Positions 47,989 to 59,181 of a stretch of 64,000 bases of DNA are shown here, in pieces. The stretch's first letter is position 1; every line of letters starts with the position of its first letter. The DNA lies in assembly GCF_019112545.1 (NCBI RefSeq), contig NW_025064913.1, forward strand, positions 134,655-198,654. Direction: 5' to 3'. A program made the translations under genes and the position numbers. Under the pieces are notes generated by a model that worked only from the letters and a program-made list of their open reading frames with translations, did no database searches and was not told where the DNA came from. This DNA is from Guyanagaster necrorhizus. Taxonomy: Eukaryota; Basidiomycota; Agaricomycetes; Agaricales; Physalacriaceae.

Positions 47989-49141
47989 ATGTCCGACTCA
48001 GTGCCAGCAAGTACACTGCCCTACCCACCCGTCCATAAGGGAAAGAAATTCGTGGTTCTATCCGATTGGTTCGAAATCGCCATCATCGGACGAAGGAGGT
48101 ACTAACGTGCCTGCGTGTAATAGGGATGGCACGATAACGACGTTCGATTCGAACGATTGTGCGTCTAATATGTCTCTGGGTTGGGAAATAAACATGCTTA
48201 CTCATTGCTGAGAAGACATGACTGATAACCTTGGGTATGGAAAGGAGAGAAGGAGACAAGGGAATCTGGATATCCTCACAGGAAAGGCTACGTTCAGGTG
48301 CGCTGAGCAGAGACGTTGAAAAGGTCCATCGATTTACGAACCTACGACAGGGACGCCTTCCGGGAGATGCTAGCTAGTGTCGTGGCTAACGGGCATTCGT
48401 TTGAAGAGTGCAAGGATGTTCTGCGCAAGAGTCCGTCCATCACGGTTCACTATTCGAAGTCTAATGAATAACTGTTTTCCCAAGATATACAACTTGACTC
48501 CGGATTCAAAGATTTCTATGCGTGGTGTAAAGCCAATGATATCCCGGTGATTATTGTCTCTAGGTCAGCCTAGCCCGCTCACTTCCCACTTTTTTGATCT
48601 CATGTGAACCAAGTGGCATGGCCCCAACTATTCGTGCCGTTCTTTCCAATCTGCTTGGGGAAGAAGCCGCTAACGAAATAGAAATCATATCTAATGATGT
48701 AGACCTCCACGAGGACGGGACCTGGTCCATTAAATTTAGACATCCTACCAGGTCAGACTCTTTCTTCGGTCCTTTCATTTTCTGATTGCCCTGTAGTGGA
48801 TTCGGACACGACAAATCTTATGCCATTCTTCCATACCGACAGCTCCCAGAGCCTCCGACGCTGTTTTTCTTCGGCGACGGAGTGTCAGGTCAGTGTAGTC
48901 TGCATGTCTGGACTGCTAACGCGCTGATGTTGATCTGATAGACATGTCCGCTGCTAAGCACGCGGATGTCCTGTTCGTCAAGACGAAGGATCAAGGAGAC
49001 AATGACTTGGCGGCGTACTGTATTCGCGAAGGGATTAAACATATCCTCTTCGATGATTTCTCTAAAGCGCTGCCTGTAGTGCAGTCCGTCGTTAAAGGAG
49101 ATTTGACTGTAGAGAAGGCTCTTGCTATTGGTCAGGCTTAG
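47989..49141 (+). CDS. HAD-superfamily phosphatase (fungal YNL010W/PYP1-like)
   Basis: Eight exons with consistent phases: 47989-48068, 48124-48158, 48216-48297, 48351-48430, 48485-48563, 48614-48751, 48797-48888 and 48942-49141, giving 261 aa. Motif I SDWDGTITTFDS has nucleophile Asp26 and acid/base Asp28. Motif II is VIIVSSGM (Ser118/119), and motif IV FFGDGVSDMSAA holds the Mg-binding acidic pair Asp192/Asp196. The sequence DFYAWCKANDIPVIIVSSGM and the late KHADVLFVKTK resemble fungal HAD phosphatases related to yeast YNL010W (Pyp1) and the PHOSPHO/MtnX-type group, which hydrolyse small phosphate esters. The cytosolic location and exact substrate are inferred. I chose the ATG at 47989 because the in-frame sequence further upstream lacks conserved character. 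The donor of intron 1 (GTTCGA) is weak, but both flanking exons are required by motif I. Confidence 0.87.
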
Positions 49142-49970
49142 ATAATTGAGATGTAGACGCTTAATATAAAATCACAGATTTAATTTTTCTTTCAGGGCTA
49201 TCGGTCATGATCTACCGCTTGTCCTTATTGGTATAGATAGAGGCGGGTATTACGTCTTTGTGTGGGACACAATTTCTGCCACGGAGATGTAGGATCATAT
49301 AGCCTTTCTCTCGACACCCCGCTTTGGGTCCTCTGGAACATTCTACTTGACAAAGAATATAATATACCAACAGGTACTCACGTATTTTGCATCGTTAGGA
49401 CAGCAAAGGAAGGCGCTCTCTAGGATGCGGTGGACCCCGTTGGTGCGTATACTATGTGCTTGGTAGACGGATCAGAAGTTTTGTCATTATTGGGTTCGGT
49501 TTGCATTCGACGACTAGGCGACATCCAGGGTGGCGAGTACTGGCAGTGACCCTTGTCCGTTTGGCCTTCGTTTTACTATGAGGGGTGGAATCATCGGCAA
49601 GACCGGTGTTCGTATATCATCATTTCATCCTATGATACCTGTATGCTTCAGGTACAATCCTCTCCTGCTCTCCCTCATCATGCGAGTCAAACCGGACAGA
49701 ATTTCTCATTGTAAAATGGAAACCCTTCGGGGATTGAAGCTGTTTCATTTAATACCGATATATGAGGTCTTGAGAAGAGTTGCATTTCGGAAGGAAGGTG
49801 GCCTTCATCAGTCGAAACCAATATGGGATAGATATTCAAGTGAATCCCCAGACCTCGTTCAGCACCGATGGCGGATTCAACATCGTCGCAAGGTATCTGT
49901 CTACACTCCTGGCTCTTTAAACATCTTTACAAAAAGGGAAAAATAACCTAGGTCTTGTTATCACCGACAT
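49142..49970. other. Intergenic, no gene recognised
   Basis: Short frames such as 49197-49292 (IGHDLPLVLIGIDRGGYYVF) and 49530-49946 (138 aa) look partly protein-like but have no recognisable family or exon pattern. Confidence 0.35.
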
Positions 49971-50063
49971 TGGGAGCACCCAGGATCGAACTGGGGACCT
50001 CCAGAAACACAGGAAAACATAAAGAACTTCAGTCTGTTGCTCTCCCAGCTGAGCTATGCCCCC
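49971..50063 (-). tRNA. tRNA-Phe (anticodon GAA), with a 20-nt intron
   Basis: Read on the minus strand, acceptor GGGGGCA pairs with TGCTCCC (one G-U), with discriminator A. The D arm is GCTC-AGCTGGGA-GAGC and the T arm CCCAG-TTCGATC-CTGGG. The anticodon loop starts CTGAAG, giving GAA. The intron is best placed at 50026-50007 (T-rich), directly after position 37. The anticodon stem ACAGA/TCTGG has a terminal A-G mismatch. A box TAGCTCAGCTGGG and B box GTTCGATCC are intact. Confidence 0.9.
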
Positions 50064-50634
50064 AACTTACGGGACTGGGTTGAGCTGGAGTTTTTTTAAA
50101 CTTATCACAAGCGACCTCTTAATTGTAATATTAAATAATGTCCCATTTCCACTTCCCCTGCTACTCATTTGTGTTCCTGCCCGCCTGCCTCAGTCAGCTT
50201 TATAGCGCCAGTGAACACAAGCAAAAATACATTTTCGGTGAAGCCCTTATGATGTACCCAACAAAATCTCATTAACAAAATCATCATAGCCCCTTGACGC
50301 GAACAAAAGGACGTCTGGATTGGTCACGTCTTTATTTCATTTCGTTACGAAAAGACACGGTCACGGGGTAATTTATAAACCAAAAAGAGCGGCCTGAGCA
50401 ATCTATCGACGCAAACTACACCACCACCACCACCATACTCCCTAGGACTAGCAGCCCTTCGATTCACTTTCCTCCGAGAAGAATTGACACTGGCTCCATT
50501 ACCTTCCTGTTCCCTTATATATTGATCTCGTCGCCGATACTGATATCTTCAAGGCCAGCGACTGCCGCCACCCCTTTATTGTCGAAATCCGATTTTTCAC
50601 TAGTTTCTCCAACCGAGCAAAGAATACTCATCAA
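50064..50634. other. Promoter region of the DUF6699-like gene at 50635
   Basis: Contains a (cca)n run near 50424 and a TATA-like ttatatatt at 50515-50523, about 112 bp before the ATG. Nothing else seen. Confidence 0.4.
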
Positions 50635-51513
50635 ATGGGCAGTCTACCACTCTCCAAACGTGAACAGGCCCACCGCGTCGCATGCGAGCGGATCGGACAC
50701 AGGATCGCGAGTAAGGAACAACAGGCCTCCATCAATCCAGATTCGGGCCCAAACGATTCTGCAGGTAATGCGGAGGAAACTCCACGCGAAACGAATCCGG
50801 TAGGTCTTGGCAGACGAGGAGAAAAAGAAAAAAAAGTTCGAAGCAAAGAAAACCAGGATGATAATGACGGAAGAAAAGTCCATTTCGACGACACTCTCCG
50901 TATCCGATGGATCGAATCGGCAGGACGCGAGCCTATCTTCGAAACTAACGCGCCTCCTGTCGCTGCCACCTGGCCCGTCGAGGTCCTCAAATATCGGCCC
51001 GATCATCCGTTCTCTTCCCCGCCAAAAATATTGGCCGAGTTCGAGCATGGCAACCCGGACCTGGTAAGGACCTTCCTGACAGACGACCCAAGGATCTATG
51101 GTTGCGACGACTGGGAGCAGTCAATCTGCACACCCTGGGTCAACGGCGCGGTGATTCTTGTCGATGGCCTGCCAGACGCAATCGAGATACCAATCAGCGA
51201 GAATCGCTTTCTGTCCGCGCGCCGCGTACTGAAGCTTGTATATACAGAGTTGATGAAGACCATCGAGAAAAAACCCAAGGTTTGGTGGAGATCGGTTGAA
51301 AAAGAGAGAAGAGGAGAAGTCGCGAGGGCGTGATGGAAACGCGTCCAGAACCTTGACGACTTGGAAGCGGGAACATCCGTCGCGGATCAGCCTCTCAGGC
51401 TCGTTGACTTTTTGCTGGAGAGCGTCGTCTTTGACGGGTTTTCGTTCGTGATGAGGGACTCATCTGGCCGGGGGTGGTTGAAAATGCACATCATGCCCGT
51501 CCGGTACGAGTAA
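50635..51513 (+). CDS. DUF6699-like protein A (intron or nonsense codon near the 3' end)
   Basis: From ATG 50635 the frame is open to a TGA at 51331-51333, and then continues in the same frame to TAA 51513. The downstream part (LVDFLLESVVFDGFSFVMRD, then a W and MHIMPVRYE) resembles the C-terminal part of DUF6699 proteins, so the TGA is unlikely to be the true end. A 54-nt GT...AG segment, 51295-51348, removes the TGA in phase 0 and would leave a 274-aa protein; its donor (GTTGAA) is weak. Alternatively the gene carries a nonsense mutation. Other features are a charged N-terminal third (poly-Lys/Arg near residues 60-75) and a middle part with ENRFLSARRVLKLVYTELM, which fits the helix usually written VTVxDVLxxIYxxL. 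Function of the family is unknown. Confidence 0.55.
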
Positions 51514-52466
51514 ACATGTACAGAACGGAGATCCTTGTTTCCTATCAGAACCATTCCATCCAAGCATGTCAACTACGCACCATTTTATTCATTTCACTGC
51601 TTGGTCTGCCCGATATTCGTTCCATCACACCACCGGAATGCCTGATCGTAGCGGTAGGACAATCTCCTTAGTTATAGAAAGAATTCATGCACTAGGAAAC
51701 ACGAGAAATTTTCAATCTGTACGTACCTGCTGCAACCACCCGGCTAGGTCTTGGGTCAAAGATGAGAAGTAAGATATAGCGAAGTAAAGGCCTAGAGAGC
51801 GAGCGAGACCCTGGGTAAGAGAATATGGGAGGGACGGCTGAGGATGGAAGGTATCGTCGAAGAACAAAGGAAAGGGCAGAGGCGTAAACAATGACATACA
51901 AACCCAAGAAAGTCCGCTCCATCGGCGCCGGCACGGGACTCCATCCCGGATAGGTTCTCTTCATATTCTGGCGTCGTCGGAGTCAGGATCCCGACCAGCC
52001 GAAGGTTAGGCGCCTGGAATCCTTACTCTGAAGCTAAACTACACTTCCTCGCGAGGTGAAAAGAGTTGTTGTCCGGCGTGCGGACCGTCATCCCTGGACC
52101 AAACATACGCCATCACCTCTTCGTCTCTCAGCACACCGTGGCGAGCAGCAATTTTCATTGCCGTCTACCGTGTCCAGGTTCCATAACCAAAGAATATTCT
52201 TTTCAAGGATCGACACGGAACTCAACATGCCTTGCGCAGGTCTGTCGGTTTGAAATGGAGAGATTGAAGGCGACGCTGGCTTCAGCAAATCAGGCGCGTC
52301 ACTTCAGTATCCACGTCGTGAATAGTATCCTAACTTCTACAGCAGCATGCCTTCGATGTCTGAAGGGAGTCTGTGATAATACAGGACCCCTCGATTTGCG
52401 CGGTGTCGTATATGATAGAATCGTTCGTGGCCTTTTTTTCGTAGTGAAATCTTTCCTTATCTCACC
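51514..52466. other. Intergenic; unassigned minus-strand frames
   Basis: The minus-strand DNA near 51970-51715 has open frames with hydrophobic segments and splice-like signals (GTATGT near 51890, GTACGT near 51725), but two incompatible exon models fit and neither is recognisable. Plus-strand frames are also unassigned. Confidence 0.3.
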
Positions 52467-52839
52467 ATGATAGTCGCTCATCGGACTGCACCAAACTCAC
52501 TTTACCCGGCCAGTGGTAAATTCCAGAATTTCGTGGCTGTGATAGCGAATCGTATTGGCGAACATCGAGTTCAGGAGGTACCATCCCATGGGCGCTGAAG
52601 CTGATTCTGTCGCAAGTGAGCATATTTTGGTGAACCAGGATGGAACGTAATGCATTGATGATTGACCTCAGGTCTGGGTACCTTCCCTACGATCTGGCGA
52701 TGGCATGTATCCCAACCACCGCACCTTTGGTTATCTCGATGTCGCATCATTTCTCCCGCCGAAAGCGCGTGATGTTGAAATCGTCACCCATCACCCTGAT
52801 CTCGCAGACCTATCCTATCTCGCTTTCTTTTACGAGTGA
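52467..52839 (+). CDS. Small spliced ORF, hypothetical protein or 3' end of one
   Basis: Exon 52467-52577 and exon 52672-52839 join in phase 0 across a 94-nt GTACCA...CTCAG intron, giving 92 aa. The second exon reads like real protein: VWVPSLRSGDGMYPNHR, then FGYLDVASFLPP, then HHPDLADLSYLAFFYE and stop. I do not recognise the family. The short length and the sharp protein-like character of exon 2 suggest either a small gene or the last exons of a longer one whose 5' part has decayed. A fragmentary repeat of the intron-exon junction area occurs near 53022-53060. Confidence 0.4.
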
Positions 52840-54708
52840 TTCTCTCGTCACCCATCGGACAATCTCAACTGACCCATAATCACGCAATTGTATCTCGATT
52901 ATCAGGTGTGAAGTGATGATGGATGATACGGCCCTGCATAAGCAACCACGGTCCACCGTTATGATGATACTGGTCTGCACCAGATACGCTACCCCCGCCA
53001 ATACATTGGGTATTGTTTCTCACCAGGATGGCCCATACTGATTAACCTCAGATCTGGACTTTTTTTTTCTGCAGTCGACAAATGCAAGCTGACGGGCTGA
53101 TATCGCATGGCCATCGTCACGTATAGTCCCTCTCTCCCAAACACCTAATTGTCCAGCGTCGATGTTGCGCAAAGTTCTTATTTCTGTCAATAATCAAGCG
53201 GTCCAAGAGCTTCGTTCCGATTATCTTTTGGCCTCCATTACCTTGTTGACGACTGAATAATGAACCTCGCCACCTCTTCCTGCGGGATCACTTCGGACTA
53301 GTTCGCTCAGGCCTCAGACGCCGACTTGAAGAATAATAGGTAGTGCCTAGTATATCAAGCGCGACGTCGCATTGCTTAAAGAGTATATAGAGGCCGAAGA
53401 CGGATGCAGCCAGATACGACCCAAACAATTCGAGCTAGGGTTAGGGTTCCCAGGAGGACGATCTCCGTTTCTCGCGAACACAGCTAACGGACTGTGATGA
53501 TATCTATGTGTTTGGCTCTGGCATTTGATGACGCCACATTTATTATACGGCGACGTCGACGCACCGTTCTGTTGCATTGTCCAGCCAGGCCATGGTAAGC
53601 TTTGGGCTGTCTGTCGTTCGCCAACCCTTCTAATCAATTTTTTTGTCTTTCGATAGATAGGTTTTCAGTCGAGTTTATCTCATTCCAGCGCCAGGCGGTG
53701 ATGTGTGCAACCATTCATCGATGCAGTGTTCTGTCAAAGCCATTTCGCTCTTTAACGTTCTGAGGGACAGGGTTTCTACCATTCTACCATCCCGAGTGAG
53801 GGCCACGCCACGCTCGGGCTTCTTCGTCTTATTCTGCCTTGGTGAGAGTGGAGTTTGATCCCCACGGCGTATTGCACCGCCATTTTTGCTGTTGCACCGT
53901 TCTCGGAGAACATCGGCTGATATCCTGTCCTTTGGTTCTCATCGTTGTATCGCGGCAATTGAGCGCCGAGGCAGAAAAGGAACGCTACGTTCTGTCCATA
54001 CATATATGGGGTTAGGGTTCGGCCCGTCCCTGCCGAATCAGAAGAGGACAAAGTGGACTGGGATTACATCCGTATGCCTCAGTTTCGTTGCAACCCGTGC
54101 GTCTATCACGGTTCGAAGGGATGATGCGACACCGATTGACCGAGATTGCCGTAAGTTGAGCTGTCTGTGGTTTTCCAGCCCTTCGAACGCAGGATCGTTT
54201 CACTGTGATTATCGTATGCAGGTGCTGTTGCTGCAGCCCTCGTCCAGCACCTACGATGGACGACTTCGAGTGTAGCTGTGTCCATGGATGGGCAGTGATT
54301 GCCGTGCCTTCAGGAGGGAACGTGGTTAAGAAATGGAGAGGGTGGCGTACTTCGAGTAACGTATTCGAATGTCCGGACCCACGGAGTACCCAAACTCAGC
54401 TCGTTGTTCGACAGGAGTCTACATGGTCGTTTGGGCGTTTTCGGTCTATGCATCCTGTGATGCTGTGTTGGCATCTACAGTCAAGATATCGCCATGGAAA
54501 TTGGAAGAGGCATGATTCGCCTGCTCGAAGTGTAAGTCCTTGTTTCATGCACAATCGTTCCAGTGCTAAGAACATGATAGTATCCTTCAAAGTTCGTGAC
54601 GGTGATGCTATTACTACTACAGTGGTGGTACATTCCAGTTACGTATGCGGTCCGTGATGCTATCGGGTGTACAACATGCTTGGTTTGCTTCCTCTCTGGC
54701 GTCCGCGT
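52840..54708. other. Intergenic with a local duplication, no intact gene
   Basis: Blocks near 53436-53610 recur near 54005-54175: gggttagggttc, then cgtaagNttg with gctgtctgt. Minus-strand frames in both copies share an aligned start (RRVGERQTAQ and RRAGKPQTAQ). A minus frame at 53776-54051 contains TPYMYGQNVAFLFCLGAQLP, which looks coding but is unassigned. I read this as duplicated, decayed genic DNA. Confidence 0.4.
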
Positions 54709-55524
54709 CTAAGCTCGATACCTCACCCTCCTCAAATGCATCCGCCATTTGTTCTCCTCCCCGTTACTCCTCAGACGCACGCTCAAGCCGTCAAACATTG
54801 TCGTAAAATGACTCCTCTTATCAACAAGCGTCCCACAGCCACATCCACACCCCTCCTTATAGCACCCGCCAACCACCTCTGGCTTGAGCCGCTCTCGTAA
54901 CACGCTCTGCATCCGTGCGATCACGTCATGTACTGTTACGATACCGCCGCTTGCTGCGTGGACTTCGACGTTGAACCTCTCGACCTTGTCTATCTCGACG
55001 AGGATGTATACCCTCCCGAGAGGCGGGTTAGAGGCGGGGTCAGAGGCTACGTGCGGGTGGGGGACGATGCGGCTTGAGGAGAAGAAGTCGATGGGCTGGC
55101 ATGTCCCTAGACGAAGGACTCGGTGGATAGAGAGACGCCTGCTGGATGGAAGAGGAGTTCGAGTAGACGCGTAGGGCGAGTGGACTCCGTCGTGGGGATG
55201 CGAGATGGAGTGACGTCGTGGTCGTGGAGAGGGAGAAGGGGCTCGAGGAGACATACTGGGACGAGGTAGCTGCACGCTAGTGGTGGGTCTGTGCGAGCGC
55301 CTTTGCGGGGGGAGCTGAGGGAAGGGCGACGGTGGCCGCAGACATGGGCGAGGAGCGGGAGATAGGCGATGTCGTGGAGATGAGGGGGACCAGGCTGGTG
55401 AGTGGGGAAGCGGGTCAGACAGCGGTACAGGACTGACGAGGAGCGTCACATAGAAGGGCGACGGCGCTGCATAGCGGCTAGAGTCGTCCTCCCAATGGAC
55501 TCGTTTAGTGGCCACGGGCGACAT
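54709..55524 (-). CDS. DUF6699-like protein B
   Basis: Single-exon model of 271 aa. Residues 20-130 are Ser/Pro/Arg-rich and low complexity. From about residue 140 the sequence becomes ordered: LGRVYILVEIDKVERFNVEV, then ASGGIVTVHDVIARMQSVLRERL, which fits the DUF6699 core (a beta hairpin followed by VTVxDVLxxIxxxLR). The end has a weakly conserved FDGLSVR and W-x-MHLRRVRY, comparable to the FxGL...W-x-x-x-I ending of the third copy. An unusual CGCGCG-type cluster (residues about 230-236) is not a family feature I know. Function is unknown. A TATA box lies about 47 bp upstream of the ATG. It is oriented opposite to the other two copies. Confidence 0.65.
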   Translation of the reverse strand: MSPVATKRVHWEDDSSRYAAPSPFYVTLLVSPVPLSDPLPHSPAWSPSSPRHRLSPAPRPCLRPPSPFPQLPPQRRSHRPTTSVQLPRPSMSPRAPSPSPRPRRHSISHPHDGVHSPYASTRTPLPSSRRLSIHRVLRLGTCQPIDFFSSSRIVPHPHVASDPASNPPLGRVYILVEIDKVERFNVEVHAASGGIVTVHDVIARMQSVLRERLKPEVVGGCYKEGCGCGCGTLVDKRSHFTTMFDGLSVRLRSNGEENKWRMHLRRVRYRA

Positions 55525-55570
55525 AATAAACTATATAGTTGAGTACTGCGATGAGGATCGCGTCTACCAA

Positions 55571-55577
55571 TTTATAC
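55571..55577 (-). promoter_or_regulatory. TATA box of DUF6699-like gene B
   Basis: Minus-strand GTATAAA, 47-53 bp upstream of the ATG at 55524. Motif and distance fit a fungal TATA promoter. Confidence 0.45.
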
Positions 55578-58500
55578 CCATGTGAAACTGCGTATGGTAT
55601 TTACTAGATCACATTATCGTTGCTGTATACGTCTGTCCCGTTGCTCCGAGCTCCATTCTTTGTTCCGTTCCTTCGTTCCGTCTTCGACGAATTTGACGGT
55701 TGCAAACTACGCTCAGGAGTCCGAAGTCTAACGTCCCGACGTTTTTTCTCGGAAAGCGGGGCTGGCTGTTCAGCAGTGGAATGGGTATCTGAATTCTGAT
55801 TCTTAAATAAGTCCACCGGGTCTTCTCAGTTTATTCCCCTCTTATTATTATTAAGTTCTCATGCAGCTGGCACGACTCTCTCCTAAAACGAACTCCTGCA
55901 TACTGATGGACTCCAAAGAAGGGTATGACGTCGTTCCCATCGACCTCAGCCCGGAGGCACTTGGAGAAATAACAAATAATCATCATGCTCAAATTCCTAA
56001 TCGGCTGTTGACGTAGTGAAAGACCCATCAGATTACACAAGTTACAGGCAGAAACTCATGCCATGGAAGAACCGGGCGACCTGGGCCGGCGGAATTGGCA
56101 AGAAAACTAGATGTTGGCAAAAAAAAAATCTTTGAGTGAAAGGCAGACTCGGAAGAGGTCCAGAGGGATCGACATCCTGCTGATCCAGGGACAGAGAGGG
56201 AGTCATCATAATAATAATAAATGGTATTTCATCCCATTCCGAGTCCCCTGGTTAATGATGGCTATGCAATCGCAGCGATGAAATCCGGTCGTAGCCGAAA
56301 AGTCGGTCTAAATAATACATAATCAGGGACTCCAGCCACATGGCATGAGGGAAAATTAATGCGGCCTGAGTATATCTACTTGTTATGGTGGCCGCGCCCT
56401 CGACGTCGATAGTGTATTGACCAATGACCATAATCCATGCGCTGACCAATCGATCTCGGTCACTCGCCCAGCCATTCGCGCAAGTCGTATTCTTCCAATT
56501 ATCACAATAACCCAATATGACGGTCCCTCGTGATTTAGCCACCCCTCGTCATGACACCTGGTATCCTTGATGAGGAGTGGAAAGTTCCAAACGGGTTTGC
56601 TCTTCAAATATGTCCGTGATTTTTTGCTATCTTCATCTGACGCTTGCTTGGGAGCGGCATCTGGGGATAAGTACGTTGATTAATTCGAGAGAAATCATCA
56701 TGAAGTTCGGCATTCGCTTCAATGATAAGGCATCCATCCAAGTCGAACATTTTCACTCAAGGCCTTATCATGGATTAGGGAAAGTCATCCATCATTGGGA
56801 ACGATGCTCATCAACAACCCTTGCGTGTGCACCACGGTTCTTTATTCCTCGCAGTTCTCCCAACCGCTGCAGCTGGGAGGATATGGAAGCTGTGCAAGAA
56901 GGATCCATGTTTGTGTCGTTATCCGTATCACGGATGCAGTAATTCCATGAAAGATTGATACGCCTGGAACTGGGCACCCTCTTGCTTTTCTGTTTCGCCT
57001 TGAGGGATATGGCGGTTAAAATGCGTAGGTACCATCGCAAGACTTTGTGTGAGTTTCATTAGCCACAGATATATAAAGATCAAAGGACGAAGGGTATGGT
57101 ATGTACCTGTGTGTTGAAGTACTTGTGGAATGGTCTATAACTAACGCAAGTAAACCCACTATGGTTTTGATAATAGATATCATAGTGCAACAACAAGGAC
57201 CGTGGGATGACCAATGTCTATGAGGTCAGTGACGACGAGGGAGACGTGCGTACGACAATAAAAGATTCAATGGCGGTGAAGTAAAAATCAAAAACGACAC
57301 CGTGGATCATAGTTCGTGAGTAAACCTGCAATTCCACATGATCAACGTCGGGTTCAAAGAGCGAAAAAAAAAAACAGAAGCGTACGATTATTACTAGTGA
57401 AGATAATGAGCTTGCCCATGACAGATTTTGTCCTATGATTTTCAGTTACAGGTACTGAATGGAAATGAGGTCTATTCCTCGACGACTGTTCCATAGACGG
57501 TCTGCGACACAAATATGAGTTCTTATTCCAGACGCAATCGTGTATCGAAGGTCGTCTAGATTTAGAACCGGACCTGGAATTCAAAGACCAACTCTTACGA
57601 GCAGAGATTACGGTGTACGATGCCACTTCTGTCATATGAGAGACGCGGATGTGTTTCGCGGGAAAAAAATTCGGAGAAGGACGAGAGACGTAGTATTGAT
57701 GAAGGATGTTCATGATTGTCCATAAAGAGCGGGAGAAGGACTTACTAGCAGCCAACACTAATACCTGAGGCTGAGTGAAAAGACAAGAGAACCGTCGTTA
57801 TGAAATAAAGAGTCTACGTAAACTACACGTGCACCGAAAAACCTCAAGAACCTTCCCTTCGCTCAGGAAATATATCGACGACATACCGCACCGAACGCAT
57901 GAGACCGAGGAGCGGACCAGCGTTTCAGACCGACGTTTACTGATACATGCGAAGCATCTCTGGAGCATGCCAAGGAACACATATAGATTCCAGAAGTTGG
58001 AAAACACCAGTGAAGCCAGACCAGAAATATATCAACGCAGGTGAAAAGGCTAAGTTTCATGCTGAGTTAAGGACAGGGGAGTCCAGCTGCAGCTTGTGGT
58101 CAAAAGAGAACCTCTGTACTGTGATAAATGAGCTTTGAGCAAGAAATATAGCGTTGGATATGACAAGCTGGCACAATGCCCAGTAGAAAGCTGCGGAACT
58201 TCGGGCCGGACCTTTTGCCGCCGAGAAATTGGCATCTACTACCCAACATCTACCTCCTCGTGCTCTTTGACTAGGATCTTTTCGAGAAACACGTCATTTT
58301 GGCCCATCTGACTTCTATCTGTTACTTTTGTTGGCACTTATTCCCCAAAATCCGATTCTGATCCTGCTGGTCGACATTCAAGTTTGTGGGGCCAGGGCCG
58401 ACCACTACCACATTGTATAACAACGAGAGGCCAAACGGGCAGGAAATTGCGATCTGATTGAATGCAATATCTCATACATATAAAAAGACTGTAAATGATC

Positions 58501-59181
58501 CATCGCAACATTACTCAGGTTCATTCAATGGTCAGTAGCATGTCAGCAGTCCCGGAAAATGGTGACGACACTTCCTTTGAGCATCATTTGCACTGTTTTT
58601 CAGACCAAAACCATTCGTTTAGGACGTGAACCCGATGGCCATCCAGTTTGTTCAACGTGTCTACGATAGCCCTTCGTACTAATTTTGATTCTTTTGAAGC
58701 AATCTTACCGCGCTTAAGGTCGATGGCCATACAGGTGACTATTCCACAGGTTTGAAGATGCTATCATTTATGACTTCTCATCAGCAACTTCCCTGCGTCG
58801 GGAGCCGCAATAACTGACAACGTATTGAGGAAACCAGGCAATGGAAGATCGGGCCGCATAAGGCCGTGCGACTAGACTGCGCGGACTCCGAGTCGGTGCG
58901 GAGAAAAATTTCGAACCTGTCTGATGCATGTTTCAAATTTGGTTGTTTCTTAATCATGGTGGGTCTCCCTTGGATTTTTTACATTCAGAAAACATACCGT
59001 TGAGTCTGCATACGATTTGTACTGACGCCTGCTGTGTTCCTGCTTCAGGTGAATTCAGGTTTGTAGGCCCGCATGGGGATCATGAGTCATCACCTCCCTG
59101 ATGGTTTGGTCAGACAGTGGGCATAAATGATGACTTTAGAATCTTGACTGCTTAAAACTTTTTGCTCCATTTTCTCTCCCA
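55578..59181. other. Intergenic, one possible exon remnant
   Basis: On the plus strand near 57471-57632 one frame reads LFLDDCSIDGLRHKYEFLFQ followed by SCIEGRLDLEPDLEFKDQLL, protein-like but unassigned and not linked to other exons. Otherwise there are only short open frames, an (ataat)n run near 56210, and poly-A near 57362. Confidence 0.35.

Noticed and set aside
38607..49141. Secondary-metabolite cluster spanning hydrolase, P450 and phosphatase
   Set aside because: No core synthase, transporter or regulator lies between them, and a tRNA and long gene-free stretches separate the genes. Proximity alone does not support a cluster.
51692..51964. Membrane-like protein on the minus strand
   Set aside because: Two incompatible exon models fit equally well and neither resembles a known family, so no CDS is claimed.
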